Shown: positions 16,575 to 25,834, counted from the stretch's first letter. The stretch is DNA of 64,000 nucleotides from Gammaproteobacteria bacterium (GCA_004297165.1 SCUJ01000006.1:124001-188000), one strand, 5' to 3'. The notes: generated by a model from the sequence alone, not told the origin. Translations and numbers: made by a program.

Positions 16575-17766
16575 GCAACCCCGTCCGGAAACCCGGGTCA
16601 TCACCGGCAATGCCGCGGCTGCCTATGCCGTGCGCCTATGCCGCCCCGATGTCGTCTCCCTATATCCGATCACACCGCAGAGCGAGGTGATCGAGACCCT
16701 GGAGCGGTTCCACGCCAATGGCACCCTGGATGCGGAAATGGTCCAGGTCGAGGGCGAAAATTCCGCGCAGAACGTGGTCTGCGGGGCCTCCATGGCGGGA
16801 GCAAGGGTCTTCACCGCCACCTCTTCCTACGGTTTGGTCTTCATGTACGACGCCATACTGCAAACGGCCGGTTATCGCGCCCCGGTGGTGATGGTGAACG
16901 TCAACCGCGAACCGCCGGGCATCCATGCGGTGTGCTCGGGCCAACAGGACATGATCGCCACCCGCGATTCCGGCTGGATCCAGGTCATTGCGGAGAGCGT
17001 GCAGGAGATCCTGGATCTCGTCATCATGGCCTATCGGCTCGCCGAGGATCGCGAGGTCCTGCTGCCGATCATGGTGAATTACGACGGCTTTTATCTCTCC
17101 TTCCTCGCGGAATCCGTGGAGATCCCGGAGCAGGAGGCGGTGGATCGTTTCCTCGCCCCGCTCAACGATCAGCCGCCCCGCCCGGTGCTGGAACCCGGTT
17201 CCTCCAAGGGTTGCGGTGCGCATGGCCTGGGCGCGGGTTATGTCGAGTTACGCCGTAAACACATGGCGGCGCTGGACCGCGCGCGCGGCAAGTTCGACGA
17301 GGTGGATGCCCTGTTTGGCGCGGACTTTGGCCGCAGTTATGGAGGGCAGATCGACTGCTACCGCACCGATGACGCCGAGATCATCCTCGTCACGAGCGGC
17401 AGCGCGGTCGGCACCGCCCGCACGGTCATCGACGCGAAGCGGGCCGCGGGCGTAAAGGTCGGGCTGGTCAAGATCCGCATGTTCCGACCCTTCCCGATTG
17501 AAGTCTTGACCAAGGCATTGCAAGGGCGGAAGGCCATTGGCGTGCTGGATCGCAGCATTGCTTTCGGCTGGGATTGCGGTCCGATGTATCAGGAGATCCG
17601 GGCGCTGACGCCAGAGATTGGGACCGTGCCTCTCCTCAGTTTCATCGACGGCCTGGCCAACATGGACATCACCAAGCCGCACATCGAGCGCGTTGTTGAC
17701 GACATCCAGCGAGCCGCGCTCGGCCACGATTATCAATCCGTCACCTGGATCGCCAGCGGAGAATAG
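16561..17766 (+). CDS. porA: 2-oxoacid:ferredoxin oxidoreductase alpha subunit
   Basis: 401 residues. Domain I (TPP pyrimidine side) contains RVITGNAAAAYAVRLCRPDV and YPITPQSEVIETLE, the Y-P-I-T-P motif that binds substrate and TPP; the glutamate-containing VEGENSAQNVVCGASMAGAR activates TPP; domain II appears as a Rossmann-like ILVTSGSAVGTAR. The C-terminal part ends with a short FIDGLANMDIT domain. Length fits the alpha subunit. Overlaps porD by 14 nt and is followed by porB after 3 nt. Confidence 0.93.
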   Translation: MDALKQPRPETRVITGNAAAAYAVRLCRPDVVSLYPITPQSEVIETLERFHANGTLDAEMVQVEGENSAQNVVCGASMAGARVFTATSSYGLVFMYDAILQTAGYRAPVVMVNVNREPPGIHAVCSGQQDMIATRDSGWIQVIAESVQEILDLVIMAYRLAEDREVLLPIMVNYDGFYLSFLAESVEIPEQEAVDRFLAPLNDQPPRPVLEPGSSKGCGAHGLGAGYVELRRKHMAALDRARGKFDEVDALFGADFGRSYGGQIDCYRTDDAEIILVTSGSAVGTARTVIDAKRAAGVKVGLVKIRMFRPFPIEVLTKALQGRKAIGVLDRSIAFGWDCGPMYQEIRALTPEIGTVPLLSFIDGLANMDITKPHIERVVDDIQRAALGHDYQSVTWIASGE

Positions 17767-17769
17767 CCC

Positions 17770-18720
17770 GTGACCACCACCGAGACCGTCACCCGTTTCA
17801 AGAAACTGCCCAAGGTAACGCAGTACTACAAAAACGAGGATCAATTCACCCCCGGCGTCGCCTTCTGCTCGGGCTGCACCCTGGAGCACAACGTGCGTTT
17901 CGTCTCCCGGGTCCTGGGCAAGGACGCCATCTTCGTCGGCACGCCATCCTGTTCGGCGCCGGTATTGAATGGCGCCAATGACGGTGCCTGGCACCGGCAT
18001 GCCCATTACGCCTGCACCATGACCGGGGTGGCCTCGAGCGCCACGGGCCTGCGCCGCGCGTTTCTCAAGGCGGGCAAGGACGCCACAATCGTCTGCTTCA
18101 CCGGGGATGGCTGCGCCATGGACGTGGGATTCCAACCCTTGAGCGGGGCCGCCGAGCGCAACGAGAAGATCATCTACATCTGTTACGACAACGAAGGCTA
18201 CATGAACACCGGGATCCAGCGCAGCAGCGGCACGCCGCTCGGCGCCAGCACCAGCACGACCCAGGTGGGCAGCACTGGGCAGGGGAAAAGCACCGGCTCG
18301 AAAAACATGCCGATGGTGATGGCCATGCACGACATACCCTTTGTCGCCACCGCCACCTTGAGCCACTTGGACGACTACGCGAAGAAACTCGACAAGGCGC
18401 GGGAGTTTTGCAAGGAGGGGTTCGTATATCTGCATGTCTTCACGCCCTGCAACGTTGGGTGGAAGACCCCGACCGACGCCTCCATCGAAGTCTGCCGGGC
18501 CGCGGTCAAGACCAATTACTTCCCGTTATGGGAGGCCGACCACGGCCGCTTCCGCATGACTTACAAGACCAAGAAGCCGCATCCTGTCGAGGACCTTACC
18601 AGCCTGCTCGGGAAATTCAAGCATCTGGACGGCGCGCAACTAGCCGCCTTGCAGGCCCAGGTCGACAAGCGCTTTCACGTTTTACAGTCCCTCTGCGCGG
18701 GTTTTACGGAAGGCGAATAA
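17770..18720 (+). CDS. porB: 2-oxoacid:ferredoxin oxidoreductase beta subunit
   Basis: 316 residues. Start is GTG at 17770 with GGAG 8 nt upstream. TPP pyrophosphate motif GDGCAMDVG with downstream YDNEGYMNTGIQRS is complete. Cysteines for the proximal [4Fe-4S] cluster appear as FCSGCTLEHN and, further on, TPCNVGW. This completes the four-subunit enzyme. Together with porGDA it gives ferredoxin-linked pyruvate metabolism, unexpected beside an aerobic cytochrome oxidase, and fits anaerobic expression through the upstream FNR-type box. Confidence 0.93.
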   Translation: MTTTETVTRFKKLPKVTQYYKNEDQFTPGVAFCSGCTLEHNVRFVSRVLGKDAIFVGTPSCSAPVLNGANDGAWHRHAHYACTMTGVASSATGLRRAFLKAGKDATIVCFTGDGCAMDVGFQPLSGAAERNEKIIYICYDNEGYMNTGIQRSSGTPLGASTSTTQVGSTGQGKSTGSKNMPMVMAMHDIPFVATATLSHLDDYAKKLDKAREFCKEGFVYLHVFTPCNVGWKTPTDASIEVCRAAVKTNYFPLWEADHGRFRMTYKTKKPHPVEDLTSLLGKFKHLDGAQLAALQAQVDKRFHVLQSLCAGFTEGE

Positions 18721-18769
18721 GCCTGTTATTGGGCGATCATTTCCCTTATTATTGCGCCCCTGATTTTCC

Positions 18770-18859
18770 GGAGAGATGGCCGAGCGGCTGAAGGCGCACG
18801 CCTGGAAAGTGTGTATACGTTAACCCGTATCGAGGGTTCGAATCCCTCTCTCTCCGCCA
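18770..18859 (+). tRNA. tRNA-Ser (anticodon GGA)
   Basis: 90 nt class II tRNA: acceptor stem GGAGAGA pairs with TCTCTCC before GCCA, anticodon loop CTGGAAA carries GGA, long variable arm TGTGTATACGTTAACCCGTA region, T-arm GAGGGTTCGAATCCCTC. CCA is encoded at 18857-18859. Confidence 0.97.
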
Positions 18860-18915
18860 ATCACCCGATTCGTGTTATCCTCAGTCCTCTCTCTTTCATT
18901 GGGGAATCTTGCGCG

Positions 18916-19290
18916 ATGAAGCTCATGGGTATAATGCTTGGACCCGCAGCACTGTTATTTCTGCTCTTTATGCCACCGGCCTCCGCTCATACGGCGATCA
19001 AGGCCACGCTACCGAGGGATGGCGCCGTGTTGCAGGAATCTCCTCCCGTAGTCGAGATTGAATTCGCCCATGCCGCCCGATTGACCTCGGTGGTGGTGTC
19101 GGGGGAGGACAAATCAGAACGTCGGCTCGAATTCACACCCGCCGGTAGCGCCATTACTTTCAAGATTCCGGAGCCCGGTCTCACCCCAGGGCGCAACGAG
19201 ATCAGGTGGAAGGCCCTCGCCGACGACGGGCATGTCATCAACGGTTCACTGACCATCATCGTAAAACCTGACGCCGCCGGGACCGAATAA
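18916..19290 (+). CDS. copC: CopC-like periplasmic copper-binding protein
   Basis: About 124 residues. Signal peptide with cleavage after PPASA leaves a mature N-terminus HTAIKATLPRDGAVL, the histidine brace start of CopC proteins that bind Cu(II); the C-terminal ADDGHVINGSLTIIV gives the conserved Asp and His ligands. Methionine-rich Cu(I) site is absent, so it is the Cu(II)-only type. A longer frame from 18811 would run through the tRNA and is rejected. Stop overlaps the copD ATG by 1 nt. Confidence 0.92.
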   Translation: MKLMGIMLGPAALLFLLFMPPASAHTAIKATLPRDGAVLQESPPVVEIEFAHAARLTSVVVSGEDKSERRLEFTPAGSAITFKIPEPGLTPGRNEIRWKALADDGHVINGSLTIIVKPDAAGTE

Positions 19291-20138
19291 TGCTGGATGC
19301 GCTGGCGGCGGTCCTGGAGGCGTTCCTGTTCGCGGGGCTGCTGTCCTGTACCGGCGCTGTATTCGCCGAAGCGACCTTGGGCGGATCCTCAGACACCGCC
19401 CGTTTCGCCGCGCAAGTCATCCGCCGCGGCGCCTTGCTCACCATCGTAGCCGGTCTGGCCGGTTCGGCGGTTCTGGTGGTGCGTCTCGGTGGGCGGTTCG
19501 ACCAGATAACCTTGTCGGCCGTTTTCCTCTCTATCCACGGCGCTGCATTCGCGCTCCAGACTGGAGGCGCACTGCTGTTGCTTGCCAGCGTTGCCGCGGA
19601 CCGTTTCACGCGTTCCCTGCGCATTGCCAATGCCGGCATCGCCATCCTCTCGTTCGCGTACCATGGCCATGCCTGGAACGCCGGTACGGGGGCGACCATT
19701 CTCGCGGTAGGTCATATCACCGCCGCAGCCTGGTGGATTGGATCGCTATGGTTGCTCGAGCGGGCCTGTTCGAGAGAAAGCCCTCCGGAACTCGCGGCCT
19801 TGGTGCGTCGCTTCGGGGCCCTGGCCGGCCGGGCCGTTGGCGGGCTGTTGCTGGCTGGCCTGATTCTCGCGATGTTAATCGTCAGTTCGGCGGCAACGCC
19901 GTTGACTTCTCCCTACCTGCGGCTCCTTGTCCTCAAGATTGGGCTGGTGGCTGGTACGTTGGGCCTGGCGGCTTACAATAAGTATCGGCTGACGCCCAGG
20001 CTCATGCTGGACGATATCGCCGCGGCCGCGTCCTTGCGATCCATGATCAGGGGCGAGTTGGTCCTCATTGGCGCGGTGCTTGCGGCAACCGCGTTTCTCA
20101 CCACGGTGACCTCGCCATTCCGGGAATTCGATTTTTAA
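19290..20138 (+). CDS. copD: CopD family copper import membrane protein
   Basis: 282 residues with about eight hydrophobic membrane segments and the family pattern SFAYHGHAWNAG, HITAAAWWIGSLWLLERAC and a conserved C-terminal domain LRLLVLKIGLVAGTLGLAAYNK. CopD works with CopC to move copper into the cytoplasm or to cuproenzyme assembly. Here the pair lies next to the cytochrome c oxidase operon, so supply of copper to the oxidase is a likely role (inference). Its 3' end overlaps the convergent coxIV-like gene by 4 nt. Confidence 0.9.
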   Translation: MLDALAAVLEAFLFAGLLSCTGAVFAEATLGGSSDTARFAAQVIRRGALLTIVAGLAGSAVLVVRLGGRFDQITLSAVFLSIHGAAFALQTGGALLLLASVAADRFTRSLRIANAGIAILSFAYHGHAWNAGTGATILAVGHITAAAWWIGSLWLLERACSRESPPELAALVRRFGALAGRAVGGLLLAGLILAMLIVSSAATPLTSPYLRLLVLKIGLVAGTLGLAAYNKYRLTPRLMLDDIAAAASLRSMIRGELVLIGAVLAATAFLTTVTSPFREFDF

Positions 20139-20500
20139 CGATTTTCCTGCGAGTGCGCCGGTTCTAACAACTTGGGTTTTTCGTCGAAGTATGCGGCGCG
20201 GGTTGAAGTCGTGTAATCACCCTCGACCGCCATCAACCCGATCAGCACGAGGAGCACCGCGGGAGGCAGGAGGATGGCGCCGATGAGCGCGAGGCGTTCC
20301 CAAGCCATGTGCATGAAGATCGCGACAATGAAACCGGCCTTGAGAAACATGAATGTGAGGATCAAGGTCCACCTCAACATGCCTTCCAGACCGAAATAAT
20401 CGACCGCGTAGGAGAAGGCGCTTAATACGAACAACATACCCCAAATGATCAGGTAGATCTTGATTGGGTGCTGCTGCTGTCCGGCCGTATGTTCCGCCAT
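20135..20500 (-). CDS. Cytochrome c oxidase subunit IV family protein
   Basis: 121 residues with three membrane segments (IKIYLIIWGMLFVLSAFSYAV, LILTFMFLKAGFIVAIFMHM, LIGAILLPPAVLLVLIGLMA). This matches the prokaryotic subunit IV (COX4_pro/CtaF) that stabilises the oxidase. Last gene of the oxidase operon, 10 nt after the subunit III gene. It converges on copD with a 4 nt overlap. Confidence 0.87.
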   Translation of the reverse strand: MAEHTAGQQQHPIKIYLIIWGMLFVLSAFSYAVDYFGLEGMLRWTLILTFMFLKAGFIVAIFMHMAWERLALIGAILLPPAVLLVLIGLMAVEGDYTTSTRAAYFDEKPKLLEPAHSQENR

Positions 20501-20510
20501 GTCGTGCTCC

Positions 20511-21182
20511 TTACCAGAGGTAGAAGAATGCGAAGATGAAGACCCACACCAGATCGACGAAATGCCAGTACAGGCCGGCTATCTCGACGATCTCGTAGCC
20601 CCGGCGCTCGTAATGCCCCCGCCATACCTTGAATGCCACGATGGCGAGGTAGAGGACGCCGACCGAGACGTGAAAGCCGTGGAATCCGGTGATCATGAAG
20701 AAGCTGGCGCCGAACTGGGCCGCGCCCAAGGGGTTACCCCAGGGGCGGATGCCCTCTTCGAGGATCAGCTTGGACCATTCGAAGGCCTGCATCCCGACGA
20801 AACTTGCGCCAAGGAGCGCGGTGATCAGCATGAACAGCGCCGCCTTTCCGCGGTTGCGGCGGTAGCCGTTGTTGACCGCCATGGCCATGGTCCCGCTGCT
20901 CGTGATAAGGATGAAGGTCATGATGGCGATGAGGATCAGAGGGATGGAGTGCCCGGCGATGGTCAGGGCGAAGACCTCGCTCGGATTGGGCCAGGGCACG
21001 GTCGTGGAATAGCGCACGTGCATGTATCCGGTCAGGAAGCAGGTGAAGATGAACGTGTCGCTGAGCAGGAAGATCCACATCATCGCCTTGCCCCACGACA
21101 CGAAGAAGGTTTGCTTGTCGGAGGCCCAGTCGCCGACCACTCCCGGCAAGCCTTCAGGCAAAGCGGCGGTATTTTCAGACAT
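20511..21182 (-). CDS. ctaE: Cytochrome c oxidase subunit III
   Basis: 223 residues and about five to seven membrane segments, with subunit III motifs MQAFEWSKLI, FFMITGFHGFHVSVG and the C-terminal GLYWHFVDLVWVFIFAFFYL. The E-W and H-G-x-H residues of the lipid-binding region are present. It lies between a second subunit III-like gene (21204) and subunit IV. Having two subunit III-type proteins in one operon is unusual; this copy is the more canonical. Confidence 0.92.
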   Translation of the reverse strand: MSENTAALPEGLPGVVGDWASDKQTFFVSWGKAMMWIFLLSDTFIFTCFLTGYMHVRYSTTVPWPNPSEVFALTIAGHSIPLILIAIMTFILITSSGTMAMAVNNGYRRNRGKAALFMLITALLGASFVGMQAFEWSKLILEEGIRPWGNPLGAAQFGASFFMITGFHGFHVSVGVLYLAIVAFKVWRGHYERRGYEIVEIAGLYWHFVDLVWVFIFAFFYLW

Positions 21183-21203
21183 GCGTAGTTAGCCTCGGAT
21201 GGA

Positions 21204-21884
21204 TTAGGTTGATAACAGCAGGCCGAACAAAATCAGCCAGACGAGCAGCAGATAATGCCAGTAGACCGTGCACAACTCGACGGTGAGACTGGCACTGATC
21301 ACTTTGTCAGCGCGCCAAATTCTCAACGTTGCCCCGGCCCAGACCCACAGACCGCCCAGGATGTGCAGCCCATGCACCGCGGTCAGCAGATAGAAAAATC
21401 CAACCGCCGGATTGGTCAGGGCAAAAAATTCCGCTTCGCGCACCTGATTCCAGGCAACGATCTGGCCGACCAGGAAACCGATGATGCAGAAACCGCTGGC
21501 TGTCAATCCTGTCTTGAGCGTATTTATCCTGCCTTGACTCTCGCCGGTGCGCGCCCATTGCATGGACAGACTGCCTAGAATCAAAAGCAGCGTATTTACC
21601 CAGAGGAAAGCGGGTTTATCGAAGGGAACCCAAGTCACGCCAGCGGCATGGTGCGGGTCCATGCGCATCATGTAAGCGGTGAAGAACAACGCAAACAGGC
21701 TCGTGATGACTCCGAGGAAAATCCATAGACCGATCTTGGCGGCTGGTAGTGTCGTGGGGCCGGCATTATGCGCCGCATCGATAGCGCCGGCCTGGATCCA
21801 GGGTTTGGCAGAGAGTCTTCTGATCAGCAGCGTCCAGACCAGCACCGCGGTCAGCAATGCGATTACGAGGGTCGAGAGTTGCAT
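21204..21884 (-). CDS. Second heme-copper oxidase subunit III-like protein
   Basis: 226 residues with about five membrane segments. The C-terminal half carries the subunit III pattern FFYLLTAVHGLHILGGLWVW and a final VYWHYLLLVWLILFGLLL, while the N-terminus is shorter than in the canonical protein at 20511. Placed directly after subunit I (5 nt gap), it probably belongs to the same complex; it may replace or complement the other subunit III. Function beyond this is unknown. Confidence 0.82.
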   Translation of the reverse strand: MQLSTLVIALLTAVLVWTLLIRRLSAKPWIQAGAIDAAHNAGPTTLPAAKIGLWIFLGVITSLFALFFTAYMMRMDPHHAAGVTWVPFDKPAFLWVNTLLLILGSLSMQWARTGESQGRINTLKTGLTASGFCIIGFLVGQIVAWNQVREAEFFALTNPAVGFFYLLTAVHGLHILGGLWVWAGATLRIWRADKVISASLTVELCTVYWHYLLLVWLILFGLLLST

Positions 21885-21889
21885 GTGGG

Positions 21890-23647
21890 TCAGTGCCTCC
21901 CGTGTTCGGACGCCGTAGCGCTATGGCTGGAAGGGGGTTCGTTTTGCGGGATGAAGTCCTGGGAATGACCCGGCACGCTGTAGTCATACGCCCAGCGATA
22001 CACCTCCGGCAGTTTCGGCCCCCAGTTGCCGTGTTTGGGCGGCGTATCGGGCGTCTGCCATTCGAGGGTCGTCGCGTTCCAGGGGTTGGAGCCCGCCGGT
22101 TTGCCCTTCATGAGGCTCCAGATGACATTAATGAAGAACAGCGACTGGGCCGCCGCTACGGTCAGTGCAGCGATAGTAATGTTGACGTTCACTGTCTGCA
22201 CCGAGTCCGGGATGAAGCTGGCGCCGAGGGTGGCATAATAGCGGCGTGGAACGCCGAGTATGCCGATGTAATGCATGGGCAGATACACGGCGTAGGTGCC
22301 CAGGAGTGTCAGCCAGAAATGCCATCTGGCCAGGTTCTCGTTGAACATCTTGCCGGTAATCTTCGGGAACCAATGGTAGACCGCGCCGAACAGCACCAGG
22401 ACGGGCGACACGCCCATCACCATGTGGAAGTGTGCGACCACGAAATAAGTGTCGGAGAGCGGTAAATCGACGGTGACATTGCCCAGGAACAGACCGGTCA
22501 GACCGCCGTTGGTAAAGGTGAAGATGAAACCTATCGCGAACAACATGGGAACGGTGTAGCGGATGTTGCCGCGCCACAGGGTCAGCACCCAGTTATAGAC
22601 CTTGATGGCCGTCGGGATGGCGATGATCAGGGTGGTCGTCGCAAAGAAGAAACCGAAGTAGGGATTCATGCCGCTGACGAACATATGATGGGCCCAGACG
22701 ACGAAGCTGAGGGCGGCAATCGCGACTATCGCCCACACCATCATCCGGTAACCGAAGATGTTCTTTCGGGCGTGGCAGCTCAGCAGATCGGAGACGATGC
22801 CGAAGACGGGCAGGGCCACGATGTAGACTTCGGGGTGACCGAAAAACCAGAACAGATGCTGAAAGAGCAGCGGGCTGCCGCCCTGGTAATCTAGATTTTG
22901 CCCTGCTGATAATATGGCTGGCATGAAGAAGCTTGTGCCCACCAGACGGTCGAGGCCGACCATCACAGCGCTGACGAACAGGGCCGGGAAGGCCAGCAGG
23001 CCGACGATGGTGGCGACGAAGATCCCCCACACGGACAAGGGCATGCGCATGAGGGTCATGCCGCGGCAGCGCGCCTGCAATACTGTAGTGATGTAATTAA
23101 GGCCGCCCATGGTGAAGGCGATGATGAACACCGCGAGCGAGGCCAGCATCATGATGATGCCCCAATCGAAGCCGGGCGTGCCGGGCAGGATGGACTGGGG
23201 CGGATACAGCGTCCAGCCGGCGCCGGTGGGGCCGCCGGGGACGAAATAACTCGTCATGAGGAGAAATACCGACAGCAGGTACATCCAGTAACTGAGCATG
23301 TTCATGAACGGGAACACCATGTCGCGAGCGCCGCACATGAGGGGGATGAGATAATTGCCGAATCCGCCGAGGAACAGCGCCGTCAGCAGGTAAATCACCA
23401 TGATCATGCCGTGCATGGTCACATGCTGGTAATAGGCGTTGGGCGTGATGAAGGAAAAAGTGTCCGGATACGCTAGTTGCAGGCGCATCAGCATGGACAG
23501 GCCCATGCCGAACAGGCCCATGACGATGGCGGTGACGCTGTATTGGATGGCGATTACCTTGTGATCCTGGGACCAGATGTATTTGGTCACGAAACTATGA
23601 GGATCGTGCAGTTCATGCTCCTGATCGGCAATTGCTACATAAGCCAT
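21890..23647 (-). CDS. ctaD: Cytochrome c oxidase subunit I
   Basis: About 585 residues, twelve or more membrane segments. Heme and copper ligands are present: low-spin heme histidine in HVTMHGMIMV, CuB and cross-linked Tyr in FGHPEVYIVALP, the HH pair in VWAHHMF, and the two axial histidines in VAHFHMVMG. HPEVY with Tyr marks an A-type, proton-pumping oxidase. A TTG at 23662 is possible, but ATG at 23647 has GGAG 9 nt upstream and gives MAYVAIADQEHEL, so it is chosen. It catalyses reduction of O2 to water. Confidence 0.95.
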   Translation of the reverse strand: MAYVAIADQEHELHDPHSFVTKYIWSQDHKVIAIQYSVTAIVMGLFGMGLSMLMRLQLAYPDTFSFITPNAYYQHVTMHGMIMVIYLLTALFLGGFGNYLIPLMCGARDMVFPFMNMLSYWMYLLSVFLLMTSYFVPGGPTGAGWTLYPPQSILPGTPGFDWGIIMMLASLAVFIIAFTMGGLNYITTVLQARCRGMTLMRMPLSVWGIFVATIVGLLAFPALFVSAVMVGLDRLVGTSFFMPAILSAGQNLDYQGGSPLLFQHLFWFFGHPEVYIVALPVFGIVSDLLSCHARKNIFGYRMMVWAIVAIAALSFVVWAHHMFVSGMNPYFGFFFATTTLIIAIPTAIKVYNWVLTLWRGNIRYTVPMLFAIGFIFTFTNGGLTGLFLGNVTVDLPLSDTYFVVAHFHMVMGVSPVLVLFGAVYHWFPKITGKMFNENLARWHFWLTLLGTYAVYLPMHYIGILGVPRRYYATLGASFIPDSVQTVNVNITIAALTVAAAQSLFFINVIWSLMKGKPAGSNPWNATTLEWQTPDTPPKHGNWGPKLPEVYRWAYDYSVPGHSQDFIPQNEPPSSHSATASEHGRH

Positions 23648-23723
23648 CCGTCCAGTCTCCAAGGTGAATTTTCAAAATCGGAATCAGATTTCATCGCCAC
23701 AGGTTTCGCGTCGCGCAGGTTGG

Positions 23724-25076
23724 TTACAGGGTATTTATATAGGCGACCACATCGTTCATGTCTTGCTCGGACGGCAACATGACCGACATCAGGACCATCT
23801 GTTTGCCATGACCGTCTCCGGCCTGCCCGCCGCGAACGCCCTGCTTGAAATTCTGTAATTGCCGGATGAGGTACCAGTCGTTGACTCCCGCCAGCCGCGG
23901 GGCGTTCTGGGACCAGAGACCCTTGCCATCCATGCCATGACAGGCGCCGCAATTCGCATATAAGTTTCTTCCTCTCTCGATGTCGCCGGTTACCGTTTGC
24001 TGAACCGGATTGTTCGGCAGGCCTTCTATATACGCTACAAGATTGTTGATGGCGGCGTCATCGGCCAGAGTCGCGGCGAAGGGTGCCATCTGCATGCCAT
24101 AAATATCCTTTTCGTTGACGCCCCGCAGGCCGTGTTTGAAAGAGTGAAGTTGCCGCTTCAGATACCAGCCTTCTCCGCCAGCAGTCTTGGGGGCATTGAG
24201 CGCCTGATTGCCCTCGCCATTGACCCCGTGGCAGGCGGCGCAGACCGCGAAGGTCGCCTGGCCCGTGACCGCATCCGCCTTGGGCGAGGCGGCGACCTGT
24301 GCAAAGGTCGGCTGTCCGGCCAACCAGGTTTGAAATTCGTTTTCCTCTTCTACGGTGACGATGCCCCGCATGGCAAAATGGGCCATCCCGCATAATTCCT
24401 CGCACAGGATGTCGAAACTGCCGGTCTGAGTCGGGGTCAGCCACAGATAAGTGATCATGCCGGGGACCAGATCCATCTTGGCGCGAAACGGGGCGACCGC
24501 GAAATTGTGCAAAACGTCCTTCGACCGCAGCAGGAATTTGACGGGTTTGTTCACCGGCAGATGCACTTCATTGCCTTCCACCAGGATATCATCCTGACCA
24601 TGCGGGTCGTCCGGGCTCATGCCGAACAGGTTATCGACGCTGAACAGGCTGGGATCGACCCTGCCGAACACGCCATCCTTGCCGGGATAGCGGAACGACC
24701 AGCTCCATTGCTGGCCCACCGCCTCCACTTCCGCGGCATCATCCGGGACATCGACGAATTTCGCCCAGACGAACAGACCCGGCGCGAGCATGGCGGCGAC
24801 CCCGACAGCCGTTATCCCCGTGAGCCAACCTTCGAGTTTCTTGTTCTCGGGTTCGTAGAGCGCCTGATTGTCTTTCCGGTACCGGTATTTGATTACGACA
24901 TAGGCGAGAAAAAAGTTGACCAGGATGAAGACCGTTCCCGTTACCCAGAACGTGATATTGACGGTGTTATCTACCGTGCCCCAATTGGAGGCGAGTGGGG
25001 TGAACCACCATGGACTTGCGAAGTGAAAAATGACGGTCGCGATGACCAGGAGAACGATTACGACTGCTAAAGCCAT
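23724..25076 (-). CDS. ctaC: Cytochrome c oxidase subunit II with two fused cytochrome c domains
   Basis: About 450 residues. Two N-terminal membrane segments are followed by the CuA domain: HNFAVAPFRAKMDLVPG and CEELCGMAHFAM supply the two Cys, two His and Met ligands. Two C-terminal class I cytochrome c modules follow, with CAACHG and CGACHG and distal methionines (GMQMAP, KQMVLMS). A single c domain defines caa3; two would make a ccaa3-like enzyme that takes electrons through its own hemes. ATG at 25076 has AAGGA 8 nt upstream; the longer TTG start at 25103 lacks it. First gene of the oxidase operon. Confidence 0.93.
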   Translation of the reverse strand: MALAVVIVLLVIATVIFHFASPWWFTPLASNWGTVDNTVNITFWVTGTVFILVNFFLAYVVIKYRYRKDNQALYEPENKKLEGWLTGITAVGVAAMLAPGLFVWAKFVDVPDDAAEVEAVGQQWSWSFRYPGKDGVFGRVDPSLFSVDNLFGMSPDDPHGQDDILVEGNEVHLPVNKPVKFLLRSKDVLHNFAVAPFRAKMDLVPGMITYLWLTPTQTGSFDILCEELCGMAHFAMRGIVTVEEENEFQTWLAGQPTFAQVAASPKADAVTGQATFAVCAACHGVNGEGNQALNAPKTAGGEGWYLKRQLHSFKHGLRGVNEKDIYGMQMAPFAATLADDAAINNLVAYIEGLPNNPVQQTVTGDIERGRNLYANCGACHGMDGKGLWSQNAPRLAGVNDWYLIRQLQNFKQGVRGGQAGDGHGKQMVLMSVMLPSEQDMNDVVAYINTL

Positions 25077-25259
25077 GCTGCTGATCCTTTTAATTAGATA
25101 CAACGCAACAATTCAGGCTGACGTATCTTACTCTGCACCACCCTATACCGCGCGGTTAATCTGTGAATCTCTTTAACGCCCCAGGTTTGTGCAACTTGCG
25201 TGACTGCCTCGAGACACACATGGGAAGAAAGTTAACCGCAGTCTTACATCAAGTCAATA

Positions 25260-25274
25260 GATTTAGTCTAAATC
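25260..25274. promoter_or_regulatory. Palindrome upstream of oxidase operon
   Basis: GATTTAG-T-CTAAATC, a perfect 7 bp inverted repeat with one central base, in the 216 bp between the macro-domain gene and the oxidase operon. On the minus strand it precedes TTGACT (25255-25250), a possible -35, so it is a candidate operator. The regulator is unknown. Confidence 0.35.
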
Positions 25275-25292
25275 GCATGTCGTATCAGTGTA

Positions 25293-25829
25293 TTACAAAG
25301 GATCGCTGGATAGAGGTGCGGCCGCGCCCAATAAATGCTGATACACGGCCAGATCCTGCACGGAAAAGCAGCAAAAAATAACTTCGTGAATGCTTTGGTG
25401 GGCAGCGAGCGTGACCCGGACCGTCCTCACCGCCACTTCAGTCGCGGTCTCGATTGGATAACCATAGACACCTGTGCTGATGCAGGGGAAGGCCAGTGAG
25501 GCGATACCATTCTCAGACGCAATTTCGATAGCGCGCCGGTAACATGACGCCAATAACTCGGCCTCGTGTTCCGCGCCGCCACGCCAGATCGGCCCGACGG
25601 CATGAATGACGAATCGGGCGGGCAGGCTAAAGCCCGGGGTGATCTTTGCATCGCCGGTCCGGCAACCCCCAAGCAGCCGGCAGGCCGCGAGCAGCTCCGG
25701 ACCGGCAGCGCGGTGGATCGCCCCGTCCACGCCGCCACCGCCGAGCAGCGAGGTATTCGCCGCGTTCACGATGGCGTCGACCTTGAGGGTGGTGATATCG
25801 GCTTGAAGCGTTTTCAGGATTGCGGTCAT
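25293..25829 (-). CDS. Macro domain protein (ADP-ribose/O-acetyl-ADP-ribose hydrolase)
   Basis: 178 residues forming one macrodomain: [34 protein letters not shown] is the nucleotide-binding loop (read in pieces [12 protein letters not shown] and [10 protein letters not shown]), followed by [16 protein letters not shown] and [15 protein letters not shown]. The pattern matches YmdB/MacroD-type enzymes that deacetylate O-acetyl-ADP-ribose and remove ADP-ribose from proteins. Starts 5 nt after the helicase stop on the same strand, so both are probably one transcript. Confidence 0.92.
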   Translation of the reverse strand: MTAILKTLQADITTLKVDAIVNAANTSLLGGGGVDGAIHRAAGPELLAACRLLGGCRTGDAKITPGFSLPARFVIHAVGPIWRGGAEHEAELLASCYRRAIEIASENGIASLAFPCISTGVYGYPIETATEVAVRTVRVTLAAHQSIHEVIFCCFSVQDLAVYQHLLGAAAPLSSDPL

Positions 25830-25834
25830 GCGGA

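Noticed and set aside
17248-18435. Long minus-strand frame across porA/porB
   Set aside because: Shadow of two complete enzyme subunits; low-complexity composition.
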